In this document: positions 47,987-58,236 of the stretch, in pieces | Layout: every line of letters begins with the position of its first letter | Numbering within the stretch: the first letter of the stretch is position 1 | Assembly (NCBI GenBank): GCA_002899765.1 | Contig: PPDH01000028.1 | Span: 140,978-204,977 of the forward strand | DNA: 64,000 nt | Reading direction: 5' to 3' | Source of the DNA: Sulfurimonas sp. | GTDB taxonomy: Bacteria; Campylobacterota; Campylobacteria; Campylobacterales; Sulfurimonadaceae | The notes under the pieces: model-generated | What the model was told of the DNA's origin: nothing | The model's input: the letters and a program-made list of their open reading frames with translations, nothing else | The model's database searches: none | Position numbers and translations under genes: made by a program

Positions 47987-48505
47987 TTAAATACCCATCT
48001 CTTTTTTTAACTGTTGTGCCCAGTTAAAAACTCTCTCTTGCGTTAAATCTTCCTGATTGATATCATCTATCGCAAGACCGCAAAACCTGCCATCTTTTTG
48101 GGCATACGAGTATTTGAATGTGTAACCCTCTGCTGATGTATATCCATACTCCGTATCGGCGCCGAGTTTTGTAAAAATATCTTTCATCTTACCAAGTGCC
48201 GTTACAAACTCTTCGGGATGACTCTCTTGATCGCCTGCCCCGAAAAATGCAACTTTTTTACCGCTAAAATCTGGCTCTTCATTTTGCATTTCAAAAAGAG
48301 GATCTACCCAGTCACGCTGTACATCGCCCTGCCCCCATGTCGATGAGCCTATAAGCAGTACGTCAAACTCGTCAAACTGTTCCAAGTCGTCATAATCTTC
48401 TTCCATATTTATAAGTTGTGAGTTCTCAAAAAGCTCTTCGAGTTGTTGTGCCGCACTAAGAGTAATTCCTCCGCTGCTGCCTACAAAAATACCTATATTC
48501 ACCAT
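47987..48505 (-). CDS. nifF: Flavodoxin (NifF type)
   Basis: A 172-residue long-chain flavodoxin. The FMN phosphate loop (FVGSSGGITLSAAQ) and the flanking aromatic loops STWGQGDVQRDW and FFGAGDQESHPEEF are present, with the long-chain insertion YGYTSAEGYTFKYS. In nif clusters it donates electrons to NifH. It lies between the DUF269 gene and nifW with short spacers. Confidence 0.9.
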   Translation of the reverse strand: MVNIGIFVGSSGGITLSAAQQLEELFENSQLINMEEDYDDLEQFDEFDVLLIGSSTWGQGDVQRDWVDPLFEMQNEEPDFSGKKVAFFGAGDQESHPEEFVTALGKMKDIFTKLGADTEYGYTSAEGYTFKYSYAQKDGRFCGLAIDDINQEDLTQERVFNWAQQLKKEMGI

Positions 48506-48514
48506 CTTTTTCTC

Positions 48515-48970
48515 CTAATTGCTGTTTTTACAATGTTTATACTGCTCATATATCTCATACGACTTTTCAAGATATTTCTGACCCTCTTCATAAAGCTTAT
48601 CCAGTGTTCTATATCCGAAACGGTGCGCATCTTTGAAGTATTTGTCAACCAAAACCACTCTGTCGGCTATGACGATACAACGACCGAATCCCTCGTGGCT
48701 CATCTCCATAACGACATTGCACATAACGCCTGTTTTACGCTCAAACTGAAGTGCAACAGCTTTAAATATCATCTTTATTTCACTAATTAGCATCTCATCG
48801 ATATCCGCTATAATCGGAATCAGTTTTAAATCCTCTTTTGTTTTTACAAACTTTTTTACAAGAAGCTCTTCATCACTCATTTTAGACCAGTTTCCAAACT
48901 GATCGGCTGCTCTTAACTGACGAATCAGCTCTTTTGTAAAATCATTCGACTCTGTACTTTGGCTCATCAT
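48515..48970 (-). CDS. NifX-associated protein (DUF269)
   Basis: A 151-residue protein of the DUF269 family, found next to nifX in many diazotrophs: FTKELIRQLRAADQFGNWSK, LLVKKFVKTKEDLKLIPIIA and FGRCIVIADRVVLVDKYFKD. Function is not defined, probably in FeMo-co biosynthesis. It directly follows nifX. Confidence 0.87.
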   Translation of the reverse strand: MMSQSTESNDFTKELIRQLRAADQFGNWSKMSDEELLVKKFVKTKEDLKLIPIIADIDEMLISEIKMIFKAVALQFERKTGVMCNVVMEMSHEGFGRCIVIADRVVLVDKYFKDAHRFGYRTLDKLYEEGQKYLEKSYEIYEQYKHCKNSN

Positions 48971-48978
48971 TTTTCCTT

Positions 48979-49431
48979 TTATTCAGCCCATCTGGCTAAT
49001 CTGACATCTTCGCTGTTTTCTACATGCATTATTCTTTTAATCCACGGCGGCGGGTTGGTGTTAATCATAGTGACCAACTCTTTTAAAACATCCTCTATTT
49101 GGCGCTCTTGCTCGACTTTCATAGGGTGCATTCCCGAGCGGATTACCTTTGCCGCTGCCGTAGGGCCTATTGATTCGCAATACATGATATTTACGCCATT
49201 AAGCGCTTTTACTTTAAAATCCGTTTTGTCATCGCCCTCCAAATCAGACGTATCGGTCTTAACTATGCCCTCTAACTCAAATCCCTCTTTTGAAACGCCG
49301 TAAACACAAAACTCTTTAGCGCCTCCGAAATGTGAATTAATCTTTTGCATGTCGTTTGAGGCAAATGCGACTTTTATAGAATTTTCCAACTTGTTTGTGC
49401 TCTCGACTTTTATTTTCATACTCTCGCTCAT
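48979..49431 (-). CDS. nifX: NifX cofactor carrier protein
   Basis: A 150-residue protein with the NifX/NifB-C-terminal dinitrogenase-iron-molybdenum fold: IKVAFASNDMQKINSHFGGA, FCVYGVSKEGFEL and IMYCESIGPTAAAKVIRSGM. NifX carries NifB-co or the VK cluster to NifEN. It lies just downstream of nifN. Confidence 0.9.
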   Translation of the reverse strand: MSESMKIKVESTNKLENSIKVAFASNDMQKINSHFGGAKEFCVYGVSKEGFELEGIVKTDTSDLEGDDKTDFKVKALNGVNIMYCESIGPTAAAKVIRSGMHPMKVEQERQIEDVLKELVTMINTNPPPWIKRIMHVENSEDVRLARWAE

Positions 49432-49458
49432 GATACTAATCCTTCATTATAAAATTTG

Positions 49459-50760
49459 TCAGTGATGCTTAACTTCACGAAGCTTGTTGGCTATTTCAAA
49501 AAGAAAATATGTGCTTCCCTCATACAGCATGTCGTTCTTTAGCTGATTGCCTAGCTCTTCATAATTCGGAAATCCGCGAATCGCCAAAGCACTCCTCTTC
49601 TCTTGCATGTGCAATAATCGTTCTGCATGGAAATTGCTGATTACCAAATCAGCCTCTTTAAAATAATCAAGCGCGTCCTCTAAATCTCCGACAAAAACAT
49701 TTTTAGCTTTTATCCTCGCTAAAACAGGGCTGTAAACCGTTGAAATAACCGCATCTACACTGCCTCCAACGCTCTGGATTAGTTCACACATCCCAATGCA
49801 CATGTCAGGTTCGCCCGTTATTACAAAACGGGATGAGCCTATGAGAAAATGAGAATCGAGCATCGCGTCTTGAAGCCTTCCTCTCCATCTCCTTATTGAG
49901 GGTCGCGGCTCTGTTTGTCCTATTTTTATCAATGCACTTACAAAATTGTCACTATTTGCCAATCCCATTAACGAATCAAAATGCAAATGTACTATTTTGT
50001 CATTTTTCTCAAGCAATGCGTTTGCGGCTGTTTTCATTGATTCGCCTATGCTTATCACATGTGCGCACTCTGAGAGATCTGCTATCTCGTCTATCCCGAT
50101 AGCTCCCGTTCCAAGCTTTCCCTGCCCCTCGCTTAAATATCCGTCAAGCGAAGTTGACAAATCAGGCAGTGCCAAAACTTCAAATCCGAAACTCTCGCAA
50201 AACTCTTTTACCTTTTCAACCTCTAAAGGCTGCATACTGACATGTGGAAGTATTAACAGCCTGTTGGCTTTTGTCTCGCTCGACTCTTTGGTGTGCTGCT
50301 CAATCAAAGCCTTTACGCTAAGCGCCCAGCCGCTCTCCATTCCGCCCTCATAATCGGGCGTATGAACATAACAGTACGGTATCTCGACATGTGCGCCGAC
50401 ACTCCTTATATCATCGCCTTTTGTTTCGGTAAGCCCCGTCGTATGAACTCCTATAAGTTCGGGTTTCATAGTTTTATTTTTTTGAGTAATATTTTCAATC
50501 GCCATCAGTATAGAGTAGTCTCCGCCGTCTAAAACAGCCGTAATATCACTGACGGAAGTGTTATACACTGCAATAGGCTCGTTAAAATGGCGTGTGAAAA
50601 AAACTTTTGTATAAGAGGCGCAGCCTTGTGAACCGTGCATCAAAGGCAGACAGTTTCTTATACCCATAAACGCGAGTGCCGCGCCCATCGGCTGAGAGTG
50701 CTTGATGGGGTTTATCTGAAGCGGTTTGTGTCCATGTTTGCTTAGCGCTATCGCTTCCAT
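49459..50760 (-). CDS. nifN: FeMo cofactor scaffold subunit NifN
   Basis: ATG at 50760 shares bases with the nifE stop (TAATG). A frame from 50775 adds five unlikely residues. The ~433-residue NifK homologue has INPIKHSQPMGAALAFMGI and LPLMHGSQGCASYTKVFFTR with the cluster Cys. With NifE it forms the scaffold on which NifB-co matures to FeMo-co. It is in the order nifE-nifN-nifX. Confidence 0.93.
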   Translation of the reverse strand: MEAIALSKHGHKPLQINPIKHSQPMGAALAFMGIRNCLPLMHGSQGCASYTKVFFTRHFNEPIAVYNTSVSDITAVLDGGDYSILMAIENITQKNKTMKPELIGVHTTGLTETKGDDIRSVGAHVEIPYCYVHTPDYEGGMESGWALSVKALIEQHTKESSETKANRLLILPHVSMQPLEVEKVKEFCESFGFEVLALPDLSTSLDGYLSEGQGKLGTGAIGIDEIADLSECAHVISIGESMKTAANALLEKNDKIVHLHFDSLMGLANSDNFVSALIKIGQTEPRPSIRRWRGRLQDAMLDSHFLIGSSRFVITGEPDMCIGMCELIQSVGGSVDAVISTVYSPVLARIKAKNVFVGDLEDALDYFKEADLVISNFHAERLLHMQEKRSALAIRGFPNYEELGNQLKNDMLYEGSTYFLFEIANKLREVKHH

Positions 50761-52121
50761 TATGCAGCCTCCCACGGAGCGGGAGTTGAGACATTTTTAA
50801 ATACGGGATTTAAAAAAGCGCATCTCAAATCTTCCGCCAAATTCAACAAGCCCTCATAACCGCCGTAGCTTACTTTTTTCTCCTGATTTACATCGATAAA
50901 AGATATTTTTTTCTTGATAGCGGTGTAGAGGCTTCTTCCGCCTGCGAGCAATATATCCGCACCTCTCTCGTCAATGATTTTTGCCTGCTCGGAAGCAGGT
51001 GCTTTCATGAGAATACCGTCTTCGCCGAGATACTCTTTTGCTTTTTCTATGTCGTCTGCAGTTGATTTGCGAATGGAGGTGGCAACGACTTCTATACCCA
51101 AATCTTGCAGTCCCGAAGCGATTGACCAAGCCTTGTTTACGCCTGTGTTTAAAACGGCTTTTTTGCCTGCGAACATCTTTTTGTAAGGCAGAAGTTTCTC
51201 TTCAAGCTCCACTTCATATCTTAATATTACCTCTTTTGCTTTTTCTATGAGGGCTTCATCTCCCAAAGCATTGACTATCTCCATTATCGCAAAACTCGTA
51301 TCCCGTTTGCCATAAAACGAGACGGAAACCCAAGGAATGCCGTACGTTTCCTGCATTTTGCGGCACAGTGTGATGAGCGATTTTGCACATACGATTACAT
51401 TTAGTTTCGCACGATGCGCACTTCTTATACTGCCGACTCTTCCGTCGCCGCTTAGAGAACTAAGGACTCGGATTCCTATCTCTTCAAAGATAGGAAGATA
51501 CTGCCACATGTCGCCTGTTACATTATAATCGCCTATCAAATTTATGTCATAAGGCGTCGTAAATTCAGGCTCTTTTGTTCAGATTAAGTGCTCAAGCACC
51601 GCTTCGCCTGCCAGCCTTGAACCGAGATTTTTGCCCCCGACAAAGCCCGGAGCATGCACGGGAACAACGGGAATATCATACTTTTGGCTTGCGAGTTTAC
51701 ATGTCATGTCTATATCATCGCCGACCATAGCAGTCACACATGTAGAATATACAAAAACAGCTTCGGGAGCGTAATGTTTTACTATGTAATCCAGCGAGGC
51801 ATCAAGACGTTTGTCTCCGCCGAAAATCACGTCATTTGTGGTAATCCCCGTAGTAAAACCCATAACGGTGTGGTTGCGTCCTTTGTATGAGCTAAGAGTC
51901 TCCCTTGTCTCCCAAGATGCACCCAGACAGGTTTGCGGACCGTGAACCAAATGCACGGCATCGGCATAGGGAAAAAGTGAAATCTGCGCACCGTCAAACG
52001 CACACCCACCCGCCGCCATTCCGGGCTTTGGCATGTCACATCCCTCGCCTGCTTTTTTATCTTTAGAGTGAGAACAAGCACTCTCATTCATTAACTCTTT
52101 TATCTTAGAACGACTGACCAT
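50760..52121 (-). pseudogene. nifE: FeMo cofactor scaffold subunit NifE, interrupted by in-frame TGA
   Basis: ATG at 52121 follows an AAAGGAG Shine-Dalgarno. The 454-codon frame has TGA at 51579-51581. Before it come GGCAFDGAQISLFPYADAVH, LVHGPQTCLGASWETR and CVTAMVGDDIDMTCKLAS. After it the frame reads TKEPEFTTPYDINLIGDYNV and on to the normal C-terminus. Azotobacter NifE has Gly at the broken site (LLEHVIGTEEP-like), so GGA to TGA would explain the stop. A broken NifE should abolish FeMo-co synthesis, yet the rest of the cluster is intact. Confidence 0.9.
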
Positions 52122-52165
52122 CAAACACTCCTTTAGAGTTGTATTAACGGTAGTTGTGCAATTTT

Positions 52166-52189
52166 TGTTCGAGATGGCACTAAAGAACA
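52166..52189. promoter_or_regulatory. Inverted repeat in the nifE / hemerythrin divergent promoter region
   Basis: TGTTC (52166-52170) and GAACA (52185-52189) are separated by 14 bases in the 112-bp divergent gap. It is not the TGT-N10-ACA NifA site, and no GG-N10-GC sigma-54 promoter was seen in this gap for either gene. Confidence 0.3.
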
Positions 52190-52233
52190 TTATATGCAAC
52201 CATAAAAATATCCTACATACAAAGAGAGTTTTT

Positions 52234-52614
52234 ATGAATAACGATTTACGTCTTGGCATAGACAGCATGGATGAGAAACATGATGAGTTTTTAGCCCTGT
52301 TGTCGCAAATACAATCCTCTTCGGCAGATGAGTTTATGTCTCTGTTTGAAGAGATGATACAACACACAAAGGAGCATTTTTCCTACGAAGAGTCTATAAT
52401 GAATGAGCATAATTTCTATGCAAAAGGAGAGCATTTTGAGGAGCACTCAAACCTTCTTGGCGAGATGCAGTACTTTTACGACAAAGCCAAAAAAACTCCT
52501 GCTTTTGGAAAATCCTACATCAACGATTACGCATACGAAAAGTTTCAACGCCACATCATAAACATAGATTCTCAGCTTGCAATGTTTCTAAAAGAGAGGG
52601 ATATATCTCTTTAA
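52234..52614 (+). CDS. Bacteriohemerythrin
   Basis: A 126-residue hemerythrin from ATG 52234 (AGAGAG upstream). It has the di-iron ligands: His in DSMDEKHDEF, HTKEHFSYEE, HFEEHSNL and FQRHIINID. It binds oxygen reversibly. Placed divergently beside nifE, it could deliver or scavenge oxygen to protect nitrogenase in a microaerophile, which is inference. Confidence 0.9.
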   Translation: MNNDLRLGIDSMDEKHDEFLALLSQIQSSSADEFMSLFEEMIQHTKEHFSYEESIMNEHNFYAKGEHFEEHSNLLGEMQYFYDKAKKTPAFGKSYINDYAYEKFQRHIINIDSQLAMFLKERDISL

Positions 52615-52751
52615 TAACATAGATTGAGTTTGTGTGAATTTATCTTATCAAAAAATCATAAAGTAAAATAATATTTCAAAATGCAATATTTTTAAATCAA
52701 ATTTTTATTTTGTATTATAGTTGTGAAAATCTAATATTAGCAGGGGTATGT

Positions 52752-53582
52752 ATGTCTGATGTAGTGGTTTATAATGATGGAGAATTAGAGCTAAAAATCT
52801 CAGTTAATGAAGAAAATATTTGGCTTAATCAAGTTCAAATAGCTGAATTATTTGAGACGAGTAGTGATAATATTAGTCTGCATTTGAAGAATAATTACAA
52901 AGAAAAAGAGCTATCTGAAAATTAAACTGTCGAGGATTTCTCGGTAGTTCGGCAAGAAGGTGGCAGAAGCGTAAAAAGAAACATAAAACACTACAAATTA
53001 GATGCAATTATTTCTGTGGGATACAGAGTAAGCTCGTTAAAAGCCACAAAATTTAGACAATGGGCAACATCTGTACTTAAAAACTATATCCAAAACGGTT
53101 ATGCTATCAATACACATAAAATTACAGAACAAAGATTATCTCTTCTTGAAAATGATATAGAGATTATCAAATCTCATATTAAAAATAATACAATAGAGGT
53201 CAAACACGGAATATTTTTTAACGGACAAATATTCGATGCTTATGTACTTTTATCGGATTTAATAAAAAGTGCAAAAGTTTCAATCATTTTGATTGATAAC
53301 TATATAGATGAGTCTGTATTGACTCTGTTGTCAAAAAATCGAAATGTACAATTTACTCTTTATACTCAAAACAGATCTAAAAAACTACAACTTGATATAG
53401 AAAAATACAACAAACAATACCGCAATCTTGAAGTAAAAATCACTAAAAATTTTCATGATAGATTTTTAATATGTGATGAAACCGTATACCATTTTGGAGC
53501 AAGTTTCAAGGACTTGGGAAACAAAGTATTTGCAGTCAATAAAATGAGTATGTCGGTAAATGATTTGCTAAAGAATATATAA
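52752..53582 (+). pseudogene. RhuM family protein with PLD-like C-terminal domain, interrupted by in-frame TAA
   Basis: ATG at 52752 follows AGGGG. The 277-codon frame has TAA at 52923-52925. The N-terminal RhuM domain (VNEENIWLNQVQIAELFETS, NISLHLKNNYKEKELSEN) continues after the stop as TVEDFSVVRQEGGRSVKRNI and HYKLDAIISVGYRVSSLKAT. The C-terminal half (FDAYVLLSDLIKSAKVSIIL ... FHDRFLICDE, HFGASFKDLG) resembles a phospholipase-D-like module seen in phage ORF6N proteins. Families with this architecture are mobile or phage-linked. Homologues have Ser at the broken site. Confidence 0.78.
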
Positions 53583-53741
53583 AGGTGCAAGTGGTTTCAA
53601 GTATGCAGAGCATCCGCGATGAAGCTAGAGAAGGAACGAAGAAGATTGGGTTTGTGTGATTTTCATCAAGATTGTTATATAATAATTTTAAATATTTGGG
53701 CTGGAGATTTTATCTATTTTATTAGCTAACTGAGGTGTGAA

Positions 53742-54581
53742 ATGTATAAATTGCCAAAAAGAGATGATAATATTTATAAAGAGATTGAAAAATTTCAAGA
53801 TTATGAATTAACTGAGTGTATAGCCTATGAGATGGCTATAAGGACACCATTAGTAAAAGAGTATCTTGAGTTAAAAAAGTCGATTAAAAACAAGATATTA
53901 GAACTCTATAAATTAGAAGAAAAAATTTTAAATGAATGCTGGTTGCACCACAAAGATATTTATTTAGAACATAATAAGAAATATAATATCGCTAATGAAA
54001 TGCCTGCACATACTAATAACAAGACTGTTCTTGCAAGCATTACTGATTCAGATGGTAATGAAATTTTAGTCATTGATAATAATGAATTATCACGACAATC
54101 ATATAAAACTACATCAAGACCGTTATTATCGATACCAAAAGAACATAAAAATAATATATCAGTTCAAATAAATTTTAATCTACCTAAAAAAGAGATAATG
54201 GCATATATTGAAAAAATGAAAGATTTTAATGATAATAAATTTTCTATTGGAATGTCTCGAAAAACAATAATCAACGATGATGTCATGAAATATGATAATG
54301 TTACATATAAAAGCAAAGGAAAATCAGCTACAGTGCAAGAAAGATGGGCTGAATCGTTTTATATTTATGATTGCTACAAAATATTAAAATTAAGTAATAA
54401 ATCAGATGAAATAATATATGCTGAAATAGATTTAGAACTAATAAAATATCATAATCTTAACGATAAAAAAGATTACTATTCAGTAGATACCTATAAAAAA
54501 AGTATTATGAAAGATATGAAACATTTTATAGATGAACTTGGTTATAAAAAGCTTTTAATCGGTCATGATTCATTAGGGTAA
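53742..54581 (+). CDS. Unknown 279-residue accessory protein
   Basis: A soluble, Lys/Asn/Ile-rich protein, much more AT-rich in codon use than the nif genes around it. It has an N-terminal helical segment (MAIRTPLVKEYLELKKSIKN) and a mixed alpha/beta C-terminus. I do not recognise a family. A shared position with the RhuM-type gene and the AT-rich composition suggest a horizontally acquired island inserted between nifE and nifK. Confidence 0.65.
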   Translation: MYKLPKRDDNIYKEIEKFQDYELTECIAYEMAIRTPLVKEYLELKKSIKNKILELYKLEEKILNECWLHHKDIYLEHNKKYNIANEMPAHTNNKTVLASITDSDGNEILVIDNNELSRQSYKTTSRPLLSIPKEHKNNISVQINFNLPKKEIMAYIEKMKDFNDNKFSIGMSRKTIINDDVMKYDNVTYKSKGKSATVQERWAESFYIYDCYKILKLSNKSDEIIYAEIDLELIKYHNLNDKKDYYSVDTYKKSIMKDMKHFIDELGYKKLLIGHDSLG

Positions 54582-54748
54582 AATTTTTACCTTTTTTTTT
54601 ACCTTTTTTTATTTTAATTATTTTATATACTTTCGATAACTTAATGACGGTTAGGTAATATCATATAAAACCAATTCAAATATGGTATTAATTTGGTAGC
54701 TATTCAAATCCTTGTAAGTGTAGGTAACATTTAGAAATGGATTAAAAA

Positions 54749-54925
54749 ATGAAAAATAAAGGTGTAATTAGAAAATATTACCAAAAAAAAAAAATGGCTG
54801 AATTCTTATTTATGATAATATCCTTGTATTTTTTCTATAATGAAAATAAATTTGATACTAATTTAAATATAAAAATTGAAATAGCTTATAAATATGAAAT
54901 TACAAATAGCTATAAAAAAGATTAA
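54749..54925 (+). CDS. Possible small basic/membrane peptide, 58 residues
   Basis: ATG 54749 to TAA 54925. Basic N-terminus (MKNKGVIRKYYQKKKMAEFL), a short hydrophobic stretch (FLFMIISLYFFY) and a Lys/Asn-rich end. There is no clear Shine-Dalgarno. It ends inside a strong terminator hairpin, which mildly supports a real gene. Family unknown. Confidence 0.35.
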   Translation: MKNKGVIRKYYQKKKMAEFLFMIISLYFFYNENKFDTNLNIKIEIAYKYEITNSYKKD

Positions 54926-54950
54926 ATATAAGTATTTAATCTTTTATTTT
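54916..54950 (+). terminator. AT-only hairpin terminator closing the accessory island
   Basis: A perfect 13-bp stem, AAAAGATTAAATA (54916-54928) with TATTTAATCTTTT (54933-54945), a four-base loop and then ATTTTT. It would stop plus-strand transcription before it meets the nifK operon coming from the other side. Confidence 0.75.
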
Positions 54951-54975
54951 TAAGAATATTACCGTTCATAAATAT

Positions 54976-55110
54976 TCACTTCTTTTCTTTAAACTGCTCT
55001 TCCAAAGCTTTTAGCTCATCGGCGTTTTTTTGAGCTTTTTTTACAGCTTCTTCAAATGCAAAACCTTTTTAATCATTACTATACAGTACTTTTAGGCACT
55101 TTTTAGACAT
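54976..55110 (-). pseudogene. Small charged ORF downstream of nifK, with an in-frame TAA
   Basis: ATG 55110 to TGA 54976, 45 codons, with TAA at 55069-55071 after residue 13. It reads MSKKCLKVLYSND, stop, then KGFAFEEAVKKAQKNADELK and a Lys-rich helix. The Shine-Dalgarno is poor. Position after nifK on the same strand suggests a nif-operon peptide. It is not recognised, and this is a low-confidence gene. Confidence 0.4.
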
Positions 55111-55189
55111 CGTTATTTTACTTTAAATCGAAGTTTTGGAGGACAGCCGCCTTTGAACAAGGACGGCTGAAGGAGAATAGAATAAAAAA

Positions 55190-56734
55190 TTAACGAACTA
55201 AATCAAAAAAGTAGTCTGTTGAAGCTATCTCTTTTGTCTCTTCATCAAGCTGATCAAGAACTTTGTTTGTAATCCAAGTCAACAGATTTAACGCTCCGTC
55301 ATATCCGCTGATTGAATAACGGTGTAAGTGGTGACGGTCGAATATAGGAAAACCTATGTAAATCAAAGGCACTCCCGTATCACGCATAAGCTCTTTGCCG
55401 TAGCTGTTGCCTATCATAAAATCAACAGGCTCGGTAAACAGCAATGAACGCATATGCCATAAATCTTTGCCTGCCCATACATGACAATCGGCTGCTGCAG
55501 GCGAAGTGTCAAGCAATGCTCTCATCTCCTCTTCCCAGCCTCTTGGAGCGTTGTGACAAAGCACATGTGTCGGTTCTGCACCCATTTCAAGTAAAAACGA
55601 AACTATACCTATTAAAAAGTCAGGGTCTCCCCAGATTGCGAACTTTTTGCCATGCATGTACTGATAAGAATCCTGCATAGCATCCACTAAGCGACCACGC
55701 TCGATTTTTAGTTTCTTCGGTATATCTTTGCCTGTAAGTTCAGCCAGTTTCATAATGAACTCATCCGTGCCTTTAAGACCGATTGGGTTTAATGTGCCCC
55801 CTGCATGTTTCCATTTTTTCGCCATTTTCATAGTTTTAACGGTTGCATACTTTTGTAGAGATATAGTAGCATTTGCATTGATACAGTCTTTTGCATCTGC
55901 TATAGGCGTACCGCCTGCGAACATAGAGTAATCGCCTGCAGGCATATCCCACTGATCAGAGTGGTCGCCAAGCATTGTATATTCGGCACCGAATGCTTCA
56001 ACTATAGCTTTAACGGAGCGGATTGAACCTATGTAAGTCTCAAACCCCGGAATGATATTTATCTTTCCGTTTTTCTCCTCTTTTTTATTACCCTCGGTAA
56101 GCTGAGAGATAATACCGTGCATCATGTTGTCGTAACCTGTAATATGGCTGCCTGTAAATGACGGAGTATGCGCATAAGTGATAGGGAAATCTTCCGCTAA
56201 AAACTCACCGCCGTCTTCCTCTTTTGCAGCTATAGCAAACGCATACAAGTCATCACCGATAACTTCAGCCATACATGTAGTAGAGACTGCAATCATCTCA
56301 GGCTTGTATAAAGCCGCGCAGTTTTTCAGTCCGTCTTTCATATTTGCAAGACCGCCGAAAACCGCTGCATCTTCAGTCATAGAGTCGGAAACACAAGGTG
56401 TCGGCTCTTTGAAGTGCTTTGTAAAATATGAACGGAAATACGCAACACATCCGTGGCTTCCGTGAACATAAGGCATTGTATTTTCAAAACCAAGCGCAAC
56501 CATTACAGCCCCTAAAGGCTGACAAGCTTTCGCAGGATTTACGGTAATTGCTTCGCGAGCCAAATTTTTCTCACGGTAATCCCATGATTTTGTCCACTCC
56601 GAAACCTCTTCAACTTTAGCAGAGTCGATAGCGCCCATGCTGCCTTCAAACTGTTTTTTGTTCTCGAAAACATCTTTATATTCAGGACGCAAAAACAGTT
56701 TTTGACCGTTTACAATATCTTGTACTTCTTGCAT
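55190..56734 (-). CDS. nifK: Nitrogenase MoFe protein beta subunit NifK
   Basis: A 514-residue protein with the P-cluster Cys sites: ACQPLGAVMVALGF, VHGSHGCVAYFRSYFTKHF and VSTTCMAEVIGDDL. The ATG at 56734 overlaps the nifD stop (TAATG). With NifD it forms the heterotetramer that reduces dinitrogen. Length matches the usual 510-525. Confidence 0.97.
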   Translation of the reverse strand: MQEVQDIVNGQKLFLRPEYKDVFENKKQFEGSMGAIDSAKVEEVSEWTKSWDYREKNLAREAITVNPAKACQPLGAVMVALGFENTMPYVHGSHGCVAYFRSYFTKHFKEPTPCVSDSMTEDAAVFGGLANMKDGLKNCAALYKPEMIAVSTTCMAEVIGDDLYAFAIAAKEEDGGEFLAEDFPITYAHTPSFTGSHITGYDNMMHGIISQLTEGNKKEEKNGKINIIPGFETYIGSIRSVKAIVEAFGAEYTMLGDHSDQWDMPAGDYSMFAGGTPIADAKDCINANATISLQKYATVKTMKMAKKWKHAGGTLNPIGLKGTDEFIMKLAELTGKDIPKKLKIERGRLVDAMQDSYQYMHGKKFAIWGDPDFLIGIVSFLLEMGAEPTHVLCHNAPRGWEEEMRALLDTSPAAADCHVWAGKDLWHMRSLLFTEPVDFMIGNSYGKELMRDTGVPLIYIGFPIFDRHHLHRYSISGYDGALNLLTWITNKVLDQLDEETKEIASTDYFFDLVR

Positions 56735-58206
56735 TATGCTTCTCCTTCTTTATCCCATGGTGCTTTGGTGTGTGCCCATACAGGTGAGTTAATCGCCAAA
56801 TCCATGTCTTTTGCAAAAATTGCAAAACCGTCATATCCGTGGTAAGGACCGCTGTAATCCCAAGAGTGCATCTGACGATACGGCAGACCCATTTTTTGGA
56901 ACACATATTTCTCTTTGATACCCGATGCAACTAAATCCGGCTGCAATTTTTTAACAAAGGCTTCAAGCTCGTACTCGTTGACATCATCATAGATTACCGT
57001 TGAGCGGAATATCTCATCTTTTGTTCTTTTGTAATCATCATCATGAGCGAACTCATAACCCGTACCGATAACTTCCATGCCTAAATCTTCATAAGCGCCG
57101 ATAACATGTCGAGGGCGTAATCCGCCGACAAACAACATTACCGTTTTGCCTTCTAGACGTGGACGATATTTATTTGTAATTGCATCAACTAAAGGCTGAT
57201 ACTTTGCAATTACCTCTTCACATTTTGCCTGAATAGACTCGTCAAAGAATGCGGCAATCTTGCGTAGAGATTTAATAGTTTGGCTAGGGCCAAAAAAGTT
57301 ATACTCTATCCAAGGAATCCCATACTCTTTCTCCATATGACGAGAAATATAGTTCATAGAGCGGTAACAGTGAAGCAGGTTCAACTTTGCTTTTGTGGTT
57401 TGCACCATCTCTTTTAAAGTTGCATCGCCCGACCATTGAGCAATAACTCTTAAACCCATCTCTTCAAGTAAAATACGGCTCGACCATGCATCGCCGCCGA
57501 TATTGTAATCTCCGATTATTGCCACATCATACTCAGTCGGCTCAAGCTCTTTGCCTAATACTTCAGGTTTTGCATCAAATACATAATCACGAACCGTATC
57601 GTTTGCTATATGGTGACCGAGTGATTGAGACACTCCGCGAAAACCCTCACAATTTACGGGAACAATAGTGTTGCCCGTACTATTTGCATACGCTTTTGAC
57701 GCTGCATTGATATCGTCTCCGATTAAACCGATTGGACACTCTGACTGAACTGTTATACCGTTGTTTAACGGAAACAGCTCATCAATCTCTTTTAAACATG
57801 TAGTAAGTTTTTTGTCTCCGCCGAAAACGATATCTTTCTCTTGAAAATCCGAAGAGAAATTAATCGTAACGAACGTATCTACGCCTGTTGTTCCTATATA
57901 GTAGTTACGGCGTCCTGCACGGCTGTATTGACCGCAGCCTATAGGACCGTGAGAGATATGAACCATATCTTTAACCGGACCCCAGACAACACCTTTACTC
58001 CCTGCATAAGCACAGCCGCGCTGACTCATAACACCCGGAACGGTTTTCTTGTTTGAACGAACGTTACCGCATGTTTTTTGACTCTCATCTTCGGGAGAGC
58101 CTACGCCTAAGTGTTTAGCGCGGTTTTTAGCGGCTTTCTCGGGATAAGCTTTTAAAACTTCCTCAACGGCCGCTTTTTGTCTTGCTTCCAATGATTCTGG
58201 ACCCAT
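56734..58206 (-). CDS. nifD: Nitrogenase MoFe protein alpha subunit NifD
   Basis: A 490-residue protein. P-cluster Cys sites lie in [33 protein letters not shown] and [12 protein letters not shown]. FeMo-co ligands are the Cys of [14 protein letters not shown] and the His of [17 protein letters not shown]. These residues mark a molybdenum, not vanadium or iron-only, nitrogenase. It follows the 115-residue ORF and precedes nifK. Confidence 0.97.
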   Translation of the reverse strand: MGPESLEARQKAAVEEVLKAYPEKAAKNRAKHLGVGSPEDESQKTCGNVRSNKKTVPGVMSQRGCAYAGSKGVVWGPVKDMVHISHGPIGCGQYSRAGRRNYYIGTTGVDTFVTINFSSDFQEKDIVFGGDKKLTTCLKEIDELFPLNNGITVQSECPIGLIGDDINAASKAYANSTGNTIVPVNCEGFRGVSQSLGHHIANDTVRDYVFDAKPEVLGKELEPTEYDVAIIGDYNIGGDAWSSRILLEEMGLRVIAQWSGDATLKEMVQTTKAKLNLLHCYRSMNYISRHMEKEYGIPWIEYNFFGPSQTIKSLRKIAAFFDESIQAKCEEVIAKYQPLVDAITNKYRPRLEGKTVMLFVGGLRPRHVIGAYEDLGMEVIGTGYEFAHDDDYKRTKDEIFRSTVIYDDVNEYELEAFVKKLQPDLVASGIKEKYVFQKMGLPYRQMHSWDYSGPYHGYDGFAIFAKDMDLAINSPVWAHTKAPWDKEGEA

Positions 58207-58236
58207 TTTCTTCTCCTGTGTGTTTTTTATTTTTAC

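Noticed and set aside
52122-52233. NifA upstream activating site (TGT-N10-ACA) for nifE
   Set aside because: The spacing found is TGTTC-N14-GAACA, which does not fit.
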